Below, piece after piece: positions 1 through 8,612 of a stretch of 64,000 bases of DNA. The position numbers were made by a program, and so were the translations under genes. This DNA is from Paenibacillus spiritus (lineage in GTDB: Bacteria > Bacillota > Bacilli > Paenibacillales > Paenibacillaceae). The stretch is taken from contig NZ_VYKK01000008.1 in assembly GCF_008710135.1 (NCBI RefSeq), positions 186,001-250,000 on the forward strand, in the 5' to 3' direction. Under the pieces are notes generated by a model. The model was not told where the DNA came from. It did no database searches and was given only the letters and a program-made list of their open reading frames with translations. Each line of letters opens with the position of its first letter. The first letter of the stretch is position 1.

Positions 1-707
1 TCGCCGCTGATCCGAATGCCGGTTCCCGCCGCCGGGTCCACCCGGTACAGGCTGCTCCGGTTGCGCCGGTTGGCGCAGTACAGATAGCGTCCGTCCGTAT
101 TGATCGAGGCCGCCGCAATACCGCCTACCGCAGAGGTCTCCCCGCTGTCCAGATCGAGCAGCGTCAGCGCGAATTCCCGTTCCCTGTCCGCATAGGCCAC
201 CTTCCGGCCCGCCTGGATCATCCGCCCGGTGACGGCCGGGCTGACCGTCTCGGCCCGGCCTCCCCCGGCCAGAACCCGCTTGATTCCGAGCGGAGTCGAA
301 TAGAGCACCGACTCATCATCCAGCAGGAGGAACCCTCCGGCCCTGTCTTCGGACAGCCTGCGGTCATGCCGCCCGTCTTCGGAGCAGCAGCAGAGACTTC
401 CGTCCCGCTCATCGAGATAATAGATGAGCCCGCCGCGGACCACCGGCTGCGCGCACGGCTTGTCCAGCACCAGCACATCCCCGCGCGCGGCGGAGACGGA
501 ACGGTACAGCCGGTTCCCTCTGCGCTGGTCGCTGTACAGGATGCCGGATTCCCCTTCGTTCATGAACCACATCAGGCTGTCCGTGAACAGGTCGAAGCCG
601 GTCCCGTTATGAATCAGATAAGTGCCGGAGTAGGTCTTGATATCGGTGACAAGCAGCTGGTCTCCGTCTCTGTGAACCAGTCCTCCGTTGTACAGGTTGC
701 CGTTCAT
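1..707 (-). CDS. DUF5050-like beta-propeller protein (3' end outside window)
   Basis: The reading frame starts at an ATG (705-707) preceded by AAGGAG and stays open to the window edge, so the C-terminus is missing. The visible ~235 residues are repeats of short beta-strand pairs with phrases such as GGLVHRDGD, GGLIYYLDERDGSL and NTDGRYLYCANRRN, the pattern of DUF5050 / PQQ-like propeller repeats that read out as 'data displayed' motifs. I see no signal peptide or membrane segment, so it is probably cytosolic. It is the last visible gene of the Tad-like operon and follows the YukD-like gene by 12 bases, so it is likely co-transcribed. Function unknown; a scaffold or regulatory role in the secretion machine is only a guess. 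Confidence 0.65.
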   Translation of the reverse strand, partial: MNGNLYNGGLVHRDGDQLLVTDIKTYSGTYLIHNGTGFDLFTDSLMWFMNEGESGILYSDQRRGNRLYRSVSAARGDVLVLDKPCAQPVVRGGLIYYLDERDGSLCCCSEDGRHDRRLSEDRAGGFLLLDDESVLYSTPLGIKRVLAGGGRAETVSPAVTGRMIQAGRKVAYADREREFALTLLDLDSGETSAVGGIAAASINTDGRYLYCANRRNRSSLYRVDPAAGTGIRISG

Positions 708-719
708 GCAATCGCTCCT

Positions 720-953
720 TCATGAAATGACGGTCAGCAGGGCTCCGTGGCAGACGCCTTGTTCCCCCAGTGTCTTGGCGCTCTGCAGAATCCGTCCAAG
801 CGGTTCGGCCTGCAGCCGCGTCTGCGGCCCCTTGCGGAGCTGAAGCGCTTCCTCCAGCATATCCAGCAGATCGCCGACCGGCACGAACGCCGGCACCTTC
901 AGATCCGCCTGCCTGCCGTCCGCCGTCTGCAGAGTAATCATGATATAGTCCAC
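720..953 (-). CDS. YukD/EsaB-like ubiquitin-fold protein
   Basis: A 77-residue protein with a GTG start and AGGGAG about eight bases upstream. Its layout matches the YukD (EsaB) ubiquitin-like family: an N-terminal strand (IMITLQTADG), a helix (VGDLLDMLEEALQL) and a C-terminal LGRILQSAKTLGEQGV..GALLTVI, resembling the family's 'L-x-D-x-G-V-x-D-G-D-x-L' ending. YukD proteins are accessory factors of type VII (Ess/Yuk) secretion; no WXG100 protein or EssC is present here. The gene sits near the end of a Tad-type operon, 22 bases from the upstream gene. I infer a small regulatory or adaptor subunit of this machine. The family call rests on pattern only. Confidence 0.6.
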   Translation of the reverse strand: MDYIMITLQTADGRQADLKVPAFVPVGDLLDMLEEALQLRKGPQTRLQAEPLGRILQSAKTLGEQGVCHGALLTVIS

Positions 954-975
954 GAATGACTCTCCCTTAAGTGAT

Positions 976-1470
976 CTAGTTGCGGACCGAGAGCAGATAG
1001 GTCCGTTCGCTGACCAGCTTGTAGTCGCCGGGACTGCCTGCGGCTTCGGCCAGCTTCAGGTACTTGGTCTTGTACAGGTATTTGGACTCCGCGCAGACGT
1101 GAACCCGGGTGACGATCCGGTTCCGGGAATCCGTCGATTCGTCGAATTCAAACCGGACCGTGAACGGATGGAACCGTTCTTTCTCCGAACGGAACGTCAC
1201 CTCGTCGCCGCTGCTGCCCGACACCCGCAGATGCAGCGCATCTCCGAAAGCTTCGGCAAAATACGCCTTGAACCGGTCCTCGTCCACCCGGGCATCCAGA
1301 TCCCGCATCAGCTCATCCTCGAGGCTCCGGTCCCTCGCCGCCCGCAGCGCGTTCGAGACTGCGGAGCTGACCGTCACCTTCTCCCTGAACACATTGGCGA
1401 ATTCCACCAGCGGCTCAATGACAATGGACGCCATAACGACGACGAGAATAGCGATCGCAATATTTCTCAC
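976..1470 (-). CDS. Single-span membrane protein of the Tad-like operon (pseudopilin-like)
   Basis: 164 residues, beginning with a hydrophobic segment directly at the N-terminus (residues 3-20, IAIAILVVVMASIVIEPL) followed by a polar, charged extracellular-type domain. This is the shape of TadE/TadF-type minor pseudopilins, though I cannot recognise a TadE motif. It lies 15 bases downstream of another protein of the same design (1486-1965), and the two are probably partners. The ectodomain has several short strands and one Cys. Its place after the pilin-like gene and the TadB/TadC pair suggests a minor component of the pilus or pseudopilus. Exact function unknown. Confidence 0.6.
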   Translation of the reverse strand: MRNIAIAILVVVMASIVIEPLVEFANVFREKVTVSSAVSNALRAARDRSLEDELMRDLDARVDEDRFKAYFAEAFGDALHLRVSGSSGDEVTFRSEKERFHPFTVRFEFDESTDSRNRIVTRVHVCAESKYLYKTKYLKLAEAAGSPGDYKLVSERTYLLSVRN

Positions 1471-1485
1471 TGGCTCCCCTTCCCA

Positions 1486-1965
1486 TCAGTCCCTATAGTA
1501 ATCCAGATCCTTGTAATGCTTCAGGCCCGTGGTCGACATCTTGAAGGAGACGGGATATTCCCGTTCCAGCTTCTTGCCCCACAAGGTGACCGTGAACGGA
1601 TAGACCGCACGGATCTCCACCTCCAGCGGCTCCCCCCGCTGCAGGTACGGCTTGTCGCTCTCGGCGCTGTCGTAATAGACCGTCTCGTCGTCGTCCCCGA
1701 TGGCGCTGCGTCCGTCCGCATTCGTGATCCGAATCTCGATGTCGTCCGCCTTGTCCCGGTAGACCGGACGTTCCTGGAGCCGGTCCAGCGCCTCTTCATA
1801 GTAGCTTTCCTTCATATAATTATCTCCGGCTACAACCTGGGAGACGTTATAGGTCTCGGTAATCAGCGTTAAATACCATGGGAAGAAATAGGCCAGATTC
1901 AGCAGAAGCAGAATCGCGACCGAGGATAGAATCACGCCGAGCACGCCTTTCGCAACACCACGCAT
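1486..1965 (-). CDS. Single-span membrane protein of the Tad-like operon (TadE-like or DUF4320-like)
   Basis: 159 residues with one N-terminal transmembrane helix (about 7-30, GVLGVILSSVAILLLLNLAY) and a ~125-residue outer domain rich in Asp, Glu and Tyr, ending YKDLDYYRD. Architecture matches small pseudopilin-like proteins found beside TadB/TadC genes in Firmicutes (often annotated DUF4320), but I cannot prove the family from sequence alone. Fourteen bases separate it from the pilin-like gene upstream and fifteen from the next gene downstream, so it is within the operon. Likely a minor pilin or assembly factor on the outer face of the membrane. Confidence 0.55.
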   Translation of the reverse strand: MRGVAKGVLGVILSSVAILLLLNLAYFFPWYLTLITETYNVSQVVAGDNYMKESYYEEALDRLQERPVYRDKADDIEIRITNADGRSAIGDDDETVYYDSAESDKPYLQRGEPLEVEIRAVYPFTVTLWGKKLEREYPVSFKMSTTGLKHYKDLDYYRD

Positions 1966-1978
1966 CGCCAGCCTCCGG

Positions 1979-2182
1979 TCAGGTCGTCATATTCTCAATC
2001 TGCTTCATGAACAGATCCCAGACCTCGCTGATCCACGTATTCAAAAAGGTTCCGGTGATCAGGCTGATCGCCGCGCCGATGACCACAATGACCGCCACGG
2101 TAGCGGCGATCTCCTTCACTCCGACCGCTCCGCGCTCGTCGGCCAGGAATCTCTGCAATTTCGTATCCGCTGTCTTCTTCAT
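1979..2182 (-). CDS. Small Flp-like pilin candidate
   Basis: 67 residues: a basic N-terminus with DERGAVGVKE, then one hydrophobic helix (about 25-46, IAATVAVIVVIGAAISLI) and a short C-terminal tail. A short charged leader, Gly, a Glu just before the hydrophobic helix, and small total size are the marks of Flp/Tad major pilins, which are cleaved by a prepilin peptidase after Gly. The Glu spacing is not a perfect match to the G/xxxxE class III site, so the processing site is uncertain. It sits right after the TadC-like gene, as expected for a structural pilin. No prepilin peptidase gene is visible in the window. Confidence 0.55.
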   Translation of the reverse strand: MKKTADTKLQRFLADERGAVGVKEIAATVAVIVVIGAAISLITGTFLNTWISEVWDLFMKQIENMTT

Positions 2183-2200
2183 TTCATTGTCCTCCTCATG

Positions 2201-3082
2201 CTATTGAAACATTTTGATGGAACCCAGAATCGTGAACAGGTAGTAGATCAGGATATAGGCGGCAAGCACCAGGATCAGCGCCATCTGGATGCGGGCCCCG
2301 CTTCTCTCCCGCCGCTCCAGCTCTTCTTCCAGCGCCCGCACCCGGAAGCCGTCCAGCTCGTTCTTGAGATAAGCCATCTGGGCGACGTTGTCATAGCCCT
2401 TCAGCCGGGTCTCCATAATGTCGCAGAACTTGATGACATAATGCAGAGGCACCCGCTTCTTGAGCTGCTTCAGCGCGAACTCCTCGCCGTACTCGGTGTT
2501 GTCGAGCATCACGCCCAGCTCCTCGCCGATGTCGGGATTGGCGTTCGGAATATAGTCTCTCAGCACATCCGCCAGATGGATATTGACCGACTTGATGTAC
2601 TGGTAGTACACCATGCTGTAGAAGGCCGGAAAGTCGAGAGCGATGTTCTTGTTCTTGCGCTCGATTGCCCGTTCCAGCTCCGATACCGGATACAGCCAGC
2701 CCAGGATAACGAAGATGGCGGTCAGATAGCCGAGAACCGGATTCAGCTTGAGCATCAGGGCGGTCAGCAGCAGCGCTCCCAGCAGATAAAGAATCTGCTC
2801 CGTCCGTACCTCCTCCGGGCTTTTGTTCAGATCGAGCCGGTCGATCATCTTCTTGAAGCGGGCCCGTTCGGCCGCGCTCAGCAGCGCTCCGGCATATTTG
2901 CGGGCGAGACGGAGCTTGAAGCGTCTGACCCGCTGCCTGAACTTCTCGTTCTTGCGCTGCTTGACGTATTGGCGGGCCCGTTTCTTCTGACTGCGGCTAA
3001 CCGAGCGCATCATCGGATAGAACAGCACCCGCACCAGATAGAGAATCGACAGCATGGCGGCCAGCTTGGCGAGCAGAATCAT
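2201..3082 (-). CDS. TadC-like type II secretion F-family membrane protein
   Basis: 293 residues from the ATG at 3082, which overlaps the TGA of the TadB-like gene (ATGA) and has GGAGG upstream; an upstream in-frame start adding 20 residues is less likely. It has an N-terminal TM (2-20), a basic stretch, two central TMs (about 95-135), a long cytosolic loop with the T2SF-type helical bundle, and a C-terminal TM ending ILIYYLFTILGSIKMFQ. This is the design of TadC/GspF inner-membrane platform proteins, which couple the secretion ATPase to pilus assembly. Tight coupling to the TadB-like and ATPase genes supports this. Family identity is from architecture and context. Confidence 0.7.
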   Translation of the reverse strand: MILLAKLAAMLSILYLVRVLFYPMMRSVSRSQKKRARQYVKQRKNEKFRQRVRRFKLRLARKYAGALLSAAERARFKKMIDRLDLNKSPEEVRTEQILYLLGALLLTALMLKLNPVLGYLTAIFVILGWLYPVSELERAIERKNKNIALDFPAFYSMVYYQYIKSVNIHLADVLRDYIPNANPDIGEELGVMLDNTEYGEEFALKQLKKRVPLHYVIKFCDIMETRLKGYDNVAQMAYLKNELDGFRVRALEEELERRERSGARIQMALILVLAAYILIYYLFTILGSIKMFQ

Positions 3083-4068
3083 TTCGTCCCGCCTCCGCCC
3101 ATGCTTCCCTGAAGCACCTGGCTTCTGGCGAAGCTCAGGCACACGGCGCTGATCATGACCGTGTTGATCATTTTGCCGGCATCCGTATGAAGCATGAACG
3201 CCCGAAAGTCGGGCACGGTCAGCGCATACAGGAAGAACAGCACAATTACGGCCGTCTTCATCAGGAAGCTGCGGTTCATCTTCCGGAAGATCATCTCTTT
3301 CTTGAGATTAATCTCGCGCAGCACCGCGTTCTCGTCCACAATGTCCAGGAAAATATCCGCCATGCCCTTCCGCTCGTTGTATTCGAACACAATTGCCTTC
3401 TTCGCGAAGTTGTCGAACTTCGGGCCGAGCTGCCGGTTCAGCAGCTGGATCGCCTGCTTGAACGAATAGCCGTTGTTCTCGCAATTGTCGATGAACTGCT
3501 GGAAGTAGGGCCGCAGGCCGGGGCTGATGTACTCGTCCGTCTCCATCACCTTCTTGATCGCCACCAGCACGCCTTCGCGGGCCAATGGACAGATGACATC
3601 CTCCGCATCCATGATCTGTTCGAGCCGCTGGGCCTGGATCGCCCGCGACTGCATCACGAAGAAGGTAAGCAGGCCGATAAAGACCGAGATCGTAATCAGC
3701 ACCGACAGGGTCAGGCTCTTCATGAACAGCACAATCAGGAGCATGACGATCGCGAAGCAGATGCAGAGAATCGAAGTGAAGCTCTCCAGCGTGAACGGCA
3801 TGTTGAAATCCAGAATCAGGCCCTCGACCATCCGGTTGTACTTGGCGTAGAGGTTCTCCTTGCGCTTGACGATCCGCTCCCGCTTGACCCGGTCCACATA
3901 GCGCTTCGTATTGTAACGGCCCAGATATTCGGCGAGCGTATCGACCTGCTCCAGAATATAGCCCCCCAGCCCCTGAAAGAACCTTACGCCGAACACGGCG
4001 TTGAACAGGAGGAAGCCGGCCAGGCCGAGCATCAGACTAATCGTAAGAGGCGTACTCACTGAGCGCAT
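3079..4068 (-). CDS. TadB-like type II secretion F-family membrane protein
   Basis: About 330 residues. The frame opens at 4113, but homology-like content begins near MRSVSTPLTISLMLGL, so I place the start at the ATG at 4068; a GTG at 4059 has better spacing from GGAGG and is an alternative. It has an N-terminal TM, a basic cytosolic segment, two central TMs (about 100-150), a helical T2SF-like domain with NRQLGPKFDNFAKKAIVFEY, and C-terminal TMs. It overlaps the 3' end of the ATPase gene by about 30 bases, indicating translational coupling. It is the expected partner of the TadC-like protein in the membrane platform. Confidence 0.7.
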   Translation of the reverse strand: MRSVSTPLTISLMLGLAGFLLFNAVFGVRFFQGLGGYILEQVDTLAEYLGRYNTKRYVDRVKRERIVKRKENLYAKYNRMVEGLILDFNMPFTLESFTSILCICFAIVMLLIVLFMKSLTLSVLITISVFIGLLTFFVMQSRAIQAQRLEQIMDAEDVICPLAREGVLVAIKKVMETDEYISPGLRPYFQQFIDNCENNGYSFKQAIQLLNRQLGPKFDNFAKKAIVFEYNERKGMADIFLDIVDENAVLREINLKKEMIFRKMNRSFLMKTAVIVLFFLYALTVPDFRAFMLHTDAGKMINTVMISAVCLSFARSQVLQGSMGGGGTK

Positions 4069-5509
4069 ACACCTCCGTTTCATCATCCGCGGGATCGGCC
4101 GTGAAGAGCTCAAAGCGGCTCCGTTTGATCCCCGCCTTGATCATGAGCTGCTGCGCCTTCTGCGACAGCTTGCCCACCCGGCGGTGCCGTCCGGCGATCC
4201 GGATAATCTTCCGGTCTCCGTCCCACTCCTCAACCACGTCCTCGTACTCGAAGCGGTAGATCTGATTAATAAGCGGGTTCAGTCCGTCGGCTCCGGTGAC
4301 TTCGGAGATGGACGTGATCTTGCGGGTGCCGTCGGCGAGCTTCTCCTGAAAAATCACGAACTTCACCGCGCTGCAAATATTGCGCAGCGCCAGCTCCGCC
4401 GGCTCGTTCGATGCCATCAGATAGGCCGTCAGGAAGCGGTAGATCGCTTCCCGGTCGCCTTCCGCATGCAGCGTCGAGAAGAAATAATGCCCGGTCTGCG
4501 CCGCGCGCAGCGCTGTGGCGAATTCCCCCGGCGTCCGCAGCTCCCCCGGACCGATCCAGTGCGGCGACTGCCGCATCGCGTTGATGAGCAGGTTCTCCAT
4601 CGTCGCCGGGCTGGCATCGTCGTCCTCCGGCACCGATTCGTACTGGAGCACATCGTTCAGAATCCGTCCGTGCTCGCTTCCGCCTTCGCGGCGGATCAGC
4701 CGCATCTCCGACGGATTCTCGATTGTGATAATGCGCTGCATCGGATTGATCTCCTTGACCAGGATCTCGTTCAGCGTCGTCTTGCCGCTGCCGGTCGGTC
4801 CGACCGTAATCCAGGAGAGGTCCGACTTCGGAATGAGCGACAGCAATCGGTACATATTCGCCGAGAACGACCCGTTCTCGACCAGCATTTTCGGATTGAT
4901 GCTCTTCTTGCTGAATTTCCGGATCACGAAGGCCGGCTGTCCGTACGGCGAAATATCGGCATGGGTGGCATTGACCCGGTACCCCTCAATCGTGCGGGCG
5001 TTGACCATCGGCATCTTCGGAATGAGCCGCATCTTCGATACGCCGATCAGCTTGGCGATAATCCGCTCCATATGCTCCCGGTCGGTAAAATGCTGCTCCC
5101 AGGGGATCGACTTGCCGCCGCTCTCCACGAAGATCTGATCCGGCCCGTTCGCCCGAATCTCGTCGATGGAGGGGTCCTCCATCGCCTCGGTAATCGGACC
5201 GTAGTGGGTGATCTCATTGATGAGCGCGCTCTTGAGCTGCGGCAGCTCATAATAGCCTTCGACCGAAGGCATCTGCGAATCGACAAATTCGTTGATGTAG
5301 GCCTTCGTCATCTCCCGCTTCCGGCCGGGGTCCGTCTCCCGGCGGTAGGCATGGGTCGTAATCTTGGTTATGTATTTCTGGCACAGCTCCAGCGCTTCCT
5401 CAAAGCTGATGGTCGTATATTTGGTGGCCAGATCCTCCAGGTTCTCCTTGGGATGGGCCTGGTGCAGCACCTTCTGCTGCATATCGCTGATTTTTCCGCG
5501 TGTCAGCAA
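4037..5509 (-). CDS. cpaF: CpaF/TadA-type secretion ATPase
   Basis: 490 residues of the type II/IV secretion ATPase (CpaF/TadA, PilT-VirB11) family that powers pilus or pseudopilus assembly. An N-terminal domain (1-235) precedes Walker A GPTGSGKTT (237-245), then ITIENPSEMRL (Asp-box region), and the Walker B / His-box block GELRTPGEF...TGHYFFSTLHAEG. The usual GEVRG is here GELRT, a mild deviation. The start is a TTG six bases after GGGAGAGG; an ATG nine codons in is a weaker choice. It lies 14 bases after the ParA-like gene and overlaps tadB. It is expected to act as a cytoplasmic hexamer on the TadB/TadC platform. Confidence 0.85.
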   Translation of the reverse strand: MLTRGKISDMQQKVLHQAHPKENLEDLATKYTTISFEEALELCQKYITKITTHAYRRETDPGRKREMTKAYINEFVDSQMPSVEGYYELPQLKSALINEITHYGPITEAMEDPSIDEIRANGPDQIFVESGGKSIPWEQHFTDREHMERIIAKLIGVSKMRLIPKMPMVNARTIEGYRVNATHADISPYGQPAFVIRKFSKKSINPKMLVENGSFSANMYRLLSLIPKSDLSWITVGPTGSGKTTLNEILVKEINPMQRIITIENPSEMRLIRREGGSEHGRILNDVLQYESVPEDDDASPATMENLLINAMRQSPHWIGPGELRTPGEFATALRAAQTGHYFFSTLHAEGDREAIYRFLTAYLMASNEPAELALRNICSAVKFVIFQEKLADGTRKITSISEVTGADGLNPLINQIYRFEYEDVVEEWDGDRKIIRIAGRHRRVGKLSQKAQQLMIKAGIKRSRFELFTADPADDETEVYALSEYASYD

Positions 5510-5523
5510 GGCTGTCCTCTCCC

Positions 5524-6351
5524 TTATTGGTCCGCCAGCCGGTCGGCCAGTTTCTGAATGTCTCTCTTGAAGTATTTATTGACGATCGGACTATCCTTGA
5601 TATAGAGCCTGCCGTCATGGGCGCAGACGGTCGCCTCCTTGACCAGCGGCAGCGCCGCTGCGATCTGGAAGCCCATTTCCCGCATGACCTTATAGTCGAA
5701 CTCGATGTTCTGAAGGTTCATCATGACAACGCTCATGAACTTGGCGGTGCTGATGCCGACCGATTGGGCAAAATCCAGCAATTTGACCATATTGACCGCA
5801 GCTTCCATCCGTTCCGCGGCGGTGAAGAAGCCGATGTGGCAGAACTTCATCGCCCCGAGGCAGAATTCCAGCGGCGGGTTGTTCGGAATGTCGATCAGCA
5901 CCAGGTCGAACATGCTTTTCAGCGTATCAATGACCCGCTCCAGATGGCCGAACTCGAAATCAAAATATTCCTCCATCAAATCCTGCTGGCTGGGCGAGAG
6001 CAGATACAGCCGCTCGTACTTCGTCTCTATCAACTCGTCGCGGAAATCGACCTTGTCGCTCTTGAGCAGCCGGAGCAGTCCGCTTCCTCTCTTGGGCGGC
6101 GCCGCGTCCAGATACTGATAGAGATTGGGGTAGAATACCTTGAGATCGACGACGCAGGTATTCAGTCCTTTTTGTGAGAGCAGGTAGGCCAGATTGCTGA
6201 TGAGCAGCGCATTGTCCGTGCAGTCCGTCGCCGGCAGGAAGCCGACCACGCTGTAGATCAGACTGTTCTCCTGGAGCTCGGCTCCGACCAGTTCCTTCGA
6301 CGAGATCTTCTGAAAGATGCTGTCCAGCCCTATTCGCCGCTTCCGATCCAT
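5524..6351 (-). CDS. ParA/MinD-like protein with degenerate P-loop
   Basis: 275 residues with the ParA/MinD fold outline: a strand SLIYSVVGFLPATDCTDNA, a helix, VDLKVFYPNLYQYL, and a later LVLIDIPNNPPLEF that replaces the usual DxxxG switch II. Where ParA has KGGVGKTT, this protein reads LPATDCTDNALL, so the nucleotide-binding lysines are absent and it is unlikely to hydrolyse ATP normally. It is the second MinD/TadZ-like protein of the operon. Its start overlaps the SAF gene by 22 bases. TadZ-type proteins place the Tad machine in the cell; a catalytically dead partner of the upstream TadZ is a plausible role (inference). Confidence 0.65.
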   Translation of the reverse strand: MDRKRRIGLDSIFQKISSKELVGAELQENSLIYSVVGFLPATDCTDNALLISNLAYLLSQKGLNTCVVDLKVFYPNLYQYLDAAPPKRGSGLLRLLKSDKVDFRDELIETKYERLYLLSPSQQDLMEEYFDFEFGHLERVIDTLKSMFDLVLIDIPNNPPLEFCLGAMKFCHIGFFTAAERMEAAVNMVKLLDFAQSVGISTAKFMSVVMMNLQNIEFDYKVMREMGFQIAAALPLVKEATVCAHDGRLYIKDSPIVNKYFKRDIQKLADRLADQ

Positions 6352-7208
6352 GACTCCACCTCTTTCTCCAAGGTGGGCAGCTGATCGACAATGACGTCGC
6401 TGTCCTTCCGGCTAAGTATCGTAATCAGGAACGAATTCCCGTCCAGGCCCTTATACTTGGCGAACTTGTTGATCTGCTCCGTCGTCCCTTCCAGCAGCAG
6501 CGCCCGGGGCTGAATGTTCTTCAGGAACTCCTTGCTCTTCATGACTTCCTGCTTCTTGTTCTCGTCGAGCTTCTGGACTTCCTTATACACCTCGTAGATC
6601 GAGTGGCTGTTGGCGTTCAGCATGTCCTTGACGATGATGCTGTCGAACAGCACCTCCGTCTTCTTCACCTTATTCGGCGATTGGGAATAGACCGCGTTCG
6701 GATTGCCGGTTCCGCCGGCCGAGTCGACGTCGTAGGTCACCCGGATTCGCACCCGGTCGCCCGGCATCAGAATGTCGCCCCCGACTTCCAGGAAGTTGTA
6801 GGGCAGCGTCAGCACTTCGTTCTTGTCCTCCACCCGGTACAGCCATTCGTTCTTCTGCGGCTTCTCTTCAATCAGCTGATCCTTGTAGAGAACCGTATTC
6901 TTCCGTAAAAAGTTGGCGGTCAGCTTGCCCTTGACCTCTTCCAGATCCTCGGCGAGCACCATGTCCTCGGTGTACTCCCTGCGAATCAGCTTGTATTTCT
7001 CAATCAGATGGTCGTTCAATTGAACAAAAGCGGGGATCCCCTCGCTCGGCTTTACCCGCAGCACGGTCACGACATCGCTCGCTTCCTTGCTCGCCTTCGT
7101 GATGGCCAGGTAGGAAGCCACAATGATGAGCAGACTGAAGAGCAGCGCTGCTCCCCGTTTGAACAGCTGCCGGTTGGGAGCCGCATTTTTGAGACCGCTC
7201 AAATCCAT
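6330..7208 (-). CDS. SAF-domain (CpaB/RcpC-like) protein
   Basis: 292 residues. After a basic N-terminus comes one TM helix (about 22-40, LLFSLLIIVASYLAI), then a SAF-like domain with RVKPSEGIPAFVQLNDHLIEKY and TANFLRKNTVLYKDQL, the pattern of CpaB/RcpC and FlgA-type proteins ('a-x-G-x-x-I-x-x-x-d-v'). A second domain has GGDILMPGDRVRIRVTYD. CpaB proteins belong to Tad pilus loci and may help organise the outer part of the machine. The start is an ATG immediately after the TadZ stop (TAAATG) with GGAGGG inside that gene's end, showing translational coupling. Confident at family level, weak on role in a Gram-positive. Confidence 0.7.
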   Translation of the reverse strand: MDLSGLKNAAPNRQLFKRGAALLFSLLIIVASYLAITKASKEASDVVTVLRVKPSEGIPAFVQLNDHLIEKYKLIRREYTEDMVLAEDLEEVKGKLTANFLRKNTVLYKDQLIEEKPQKNEWLYRVEDKNEVLTLPYNFLEVGGDILMPGDRVRIRVTYDVDSAGGTGNPNAVYSQSPNKVKKTEVLFDSIIVKDMLNANSHSIYEVYKEVQKLDENKKQEVMKSKEFLKNIQPRALLLEGTTEQINKFAKYKGLDGNSFLITILSRKDSDVIVDQLPTLEKEVESWIGSGE

Positions 7209-8612
7209 TTATCCCGTTCCCTCCAGTAGTCGAAGAAGTATATTGCCGTAGGCGCGTTCGTAATGGGCGCTGGTATACACAAGCGGCACATCGGATTCGA
7301 TCTGGGAATCGAACTCGCTGCTGTAGGGAACATGGCCCGCCACCTTCATTTCATAGGTGAAGCGGTCCATCAGCCCCGAAGTCAGCACCCGGGCTACCGC
7401 ATCCGGCGTGAACATTTCTCCCTGGAAGCGGGACCGGTCGTTGTACCTTGTCACGACCAGCTTCGATTTGGCGTTGAGGTAGGCGGCTTGCTCCTTCGGG
7501 AGCTTGTTCTCCACATTGCGCAGCGTGCTGAGCACCGAATACAGGTCATTCGGAACGCATAATCCAAAACTGTCGATATGTATCATGATTTCGGTGTACT
7601 TCCCCAGCAGATCGAGCGGCAGGTCCAGTACGATCAGGTTAAAACGATTGCGCAACAGCGACAGAAGGGCGGTAAGCCGGGCTTCGGTCACGAACTGCCC
7701 GATCAATCTCGCATCGTCGAACCCGTACCCGAGTCCGGTCAGCCAGACATTCTCTTTGATCGGATAGGCGGTCGCCGCAAAATCCTGGGGTCTTGCCAGA
7801 GTCCGGATCAGCGAGGCGTTGATGTCGTCGTCCCGCTTTGTCGTTTCGTGGAAGCTTCCGAAGTACATATTCGTGCTCCGGTAATCCATGTCGAGATCCA
7901 CGATCAGCGCGCTCAGCCCCCGTCTGCCCGCCTCGCTTGCCAGGTTGACGGCCGTGCTCGTCACTCCGCTGCCGCGGTGTCCCGTTACAGCTACGACGCG
8001 GCTGATTCCCCGGCTGATCCGGTTAAGCTCCCGGGTCAACGCATCGGTCGGCTCCAGCGTATGGCGTTCCTTGCTCTTTGAACGGAACCGGTCCAGGAAC
8101 GATTTCCGCAGAGCTGCCGGTTCCCCGGTCGGCCGGGAACCCGCATGCTGCGCGGCATTCAGCGGCAGTGCAGGCTCCGAAGTGGAGTTCTTGCCCTTGG
8201 CCGCAGACCGCTGCGGCGTTGAGGCGGCAAGCTCGATTCCACGGGCGAGCAGCCCGGGAGTCATCCGTATGTAATCCCCCGCCTCCACCCGGATCTGCGG
8301 GCAGCGGGCAAGCAGCCCCTCCCATTCCCGTGGTCTCCAGCCGTCGCCGGTGAGGACCACGACCGGCACCGGCGCCGGAAGAATGGCGGCCAGCCCGGCG
8401 ACGAGGCTCTCCAGATCGCGCCTGTCGCGTTCTGCGGCCAGCGTCAGCGCCTCTTCGGTAATCAGAACGCCGTCCGGCCGGAGAGGGGACTCCGCTATGT
8501 AACCGATGGCTTCGGCGAGGGTCAACGGTTCTTCGTTAATCAATTCGGTGGAACTGGTTATGTACTGGCGTGCGACGGATCCGTATCCGCCGGCAATCAA
8601 TAGCAGTCTCAC
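7209..8612 (-). CDS. TadZ/CpaE-like receiver-MinD protein with atypical P-loop
   Basis: 467 residues from a GTG at 8612 with GGAGGG just upstream; a 16-codon longer ORF would begin inside a 15-bp tandem repeat and is rejected. Residues 1-140 resemble an atypical receiver-like domain (VRLLLIAGG...). A linker then leads to a MinD/CpaE-like ATPase: VVAVTGHRGSGVTSTAVNLA, LIVDLDMDYRSTN, and LIVLDLPLDLLGKY. In the P-loop GSGVTS the invariant Lys is Val, as in other atypical TadZ proteins. It is the first gene of the operon and is expected to localise or nucleate the Tad machine. Confidence 0.7.
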   Translation of the reverse strand: MRLLLIAGGYGSVARQYITSSTELINEEPLTLAEAIGYIAESPLRPDGVLITEEALTLAAERDRRDLESLVAGLAAILPAPVPVVVLTGDGWRPREWEGLLARCPQIRVEAGDYIRMTPGLLARGIELAASTPQRSAAKGKNSTSEPALPLNAAQHAGSRPTGEPAALRKSFLDRFRSKSKERHTLEPTDALTRELNRISRGISRVVAVTGHRGSGVTSTAVNLASEAGRRGLSALIVDLDMDYRSTNMYFGSFHETTKRDDDINASLIRTLARPQDFAATAYPIKENVWLTGLGYGFDDARLIGQFVTEARLTALLSLLRNRFNLIVLDLPLDLLGKYTEIMIHIDSFGLCVPNDLYSVLSTLRNVENKLPKEQAAYLNAKSKLVVTRYNDRSRFQGEMFTPDAVARVLTSGLMDRFTYEMKVAGHVPYSSEFDSQIESDVPLVYTSAHYERAYGNILLRLLEGTG

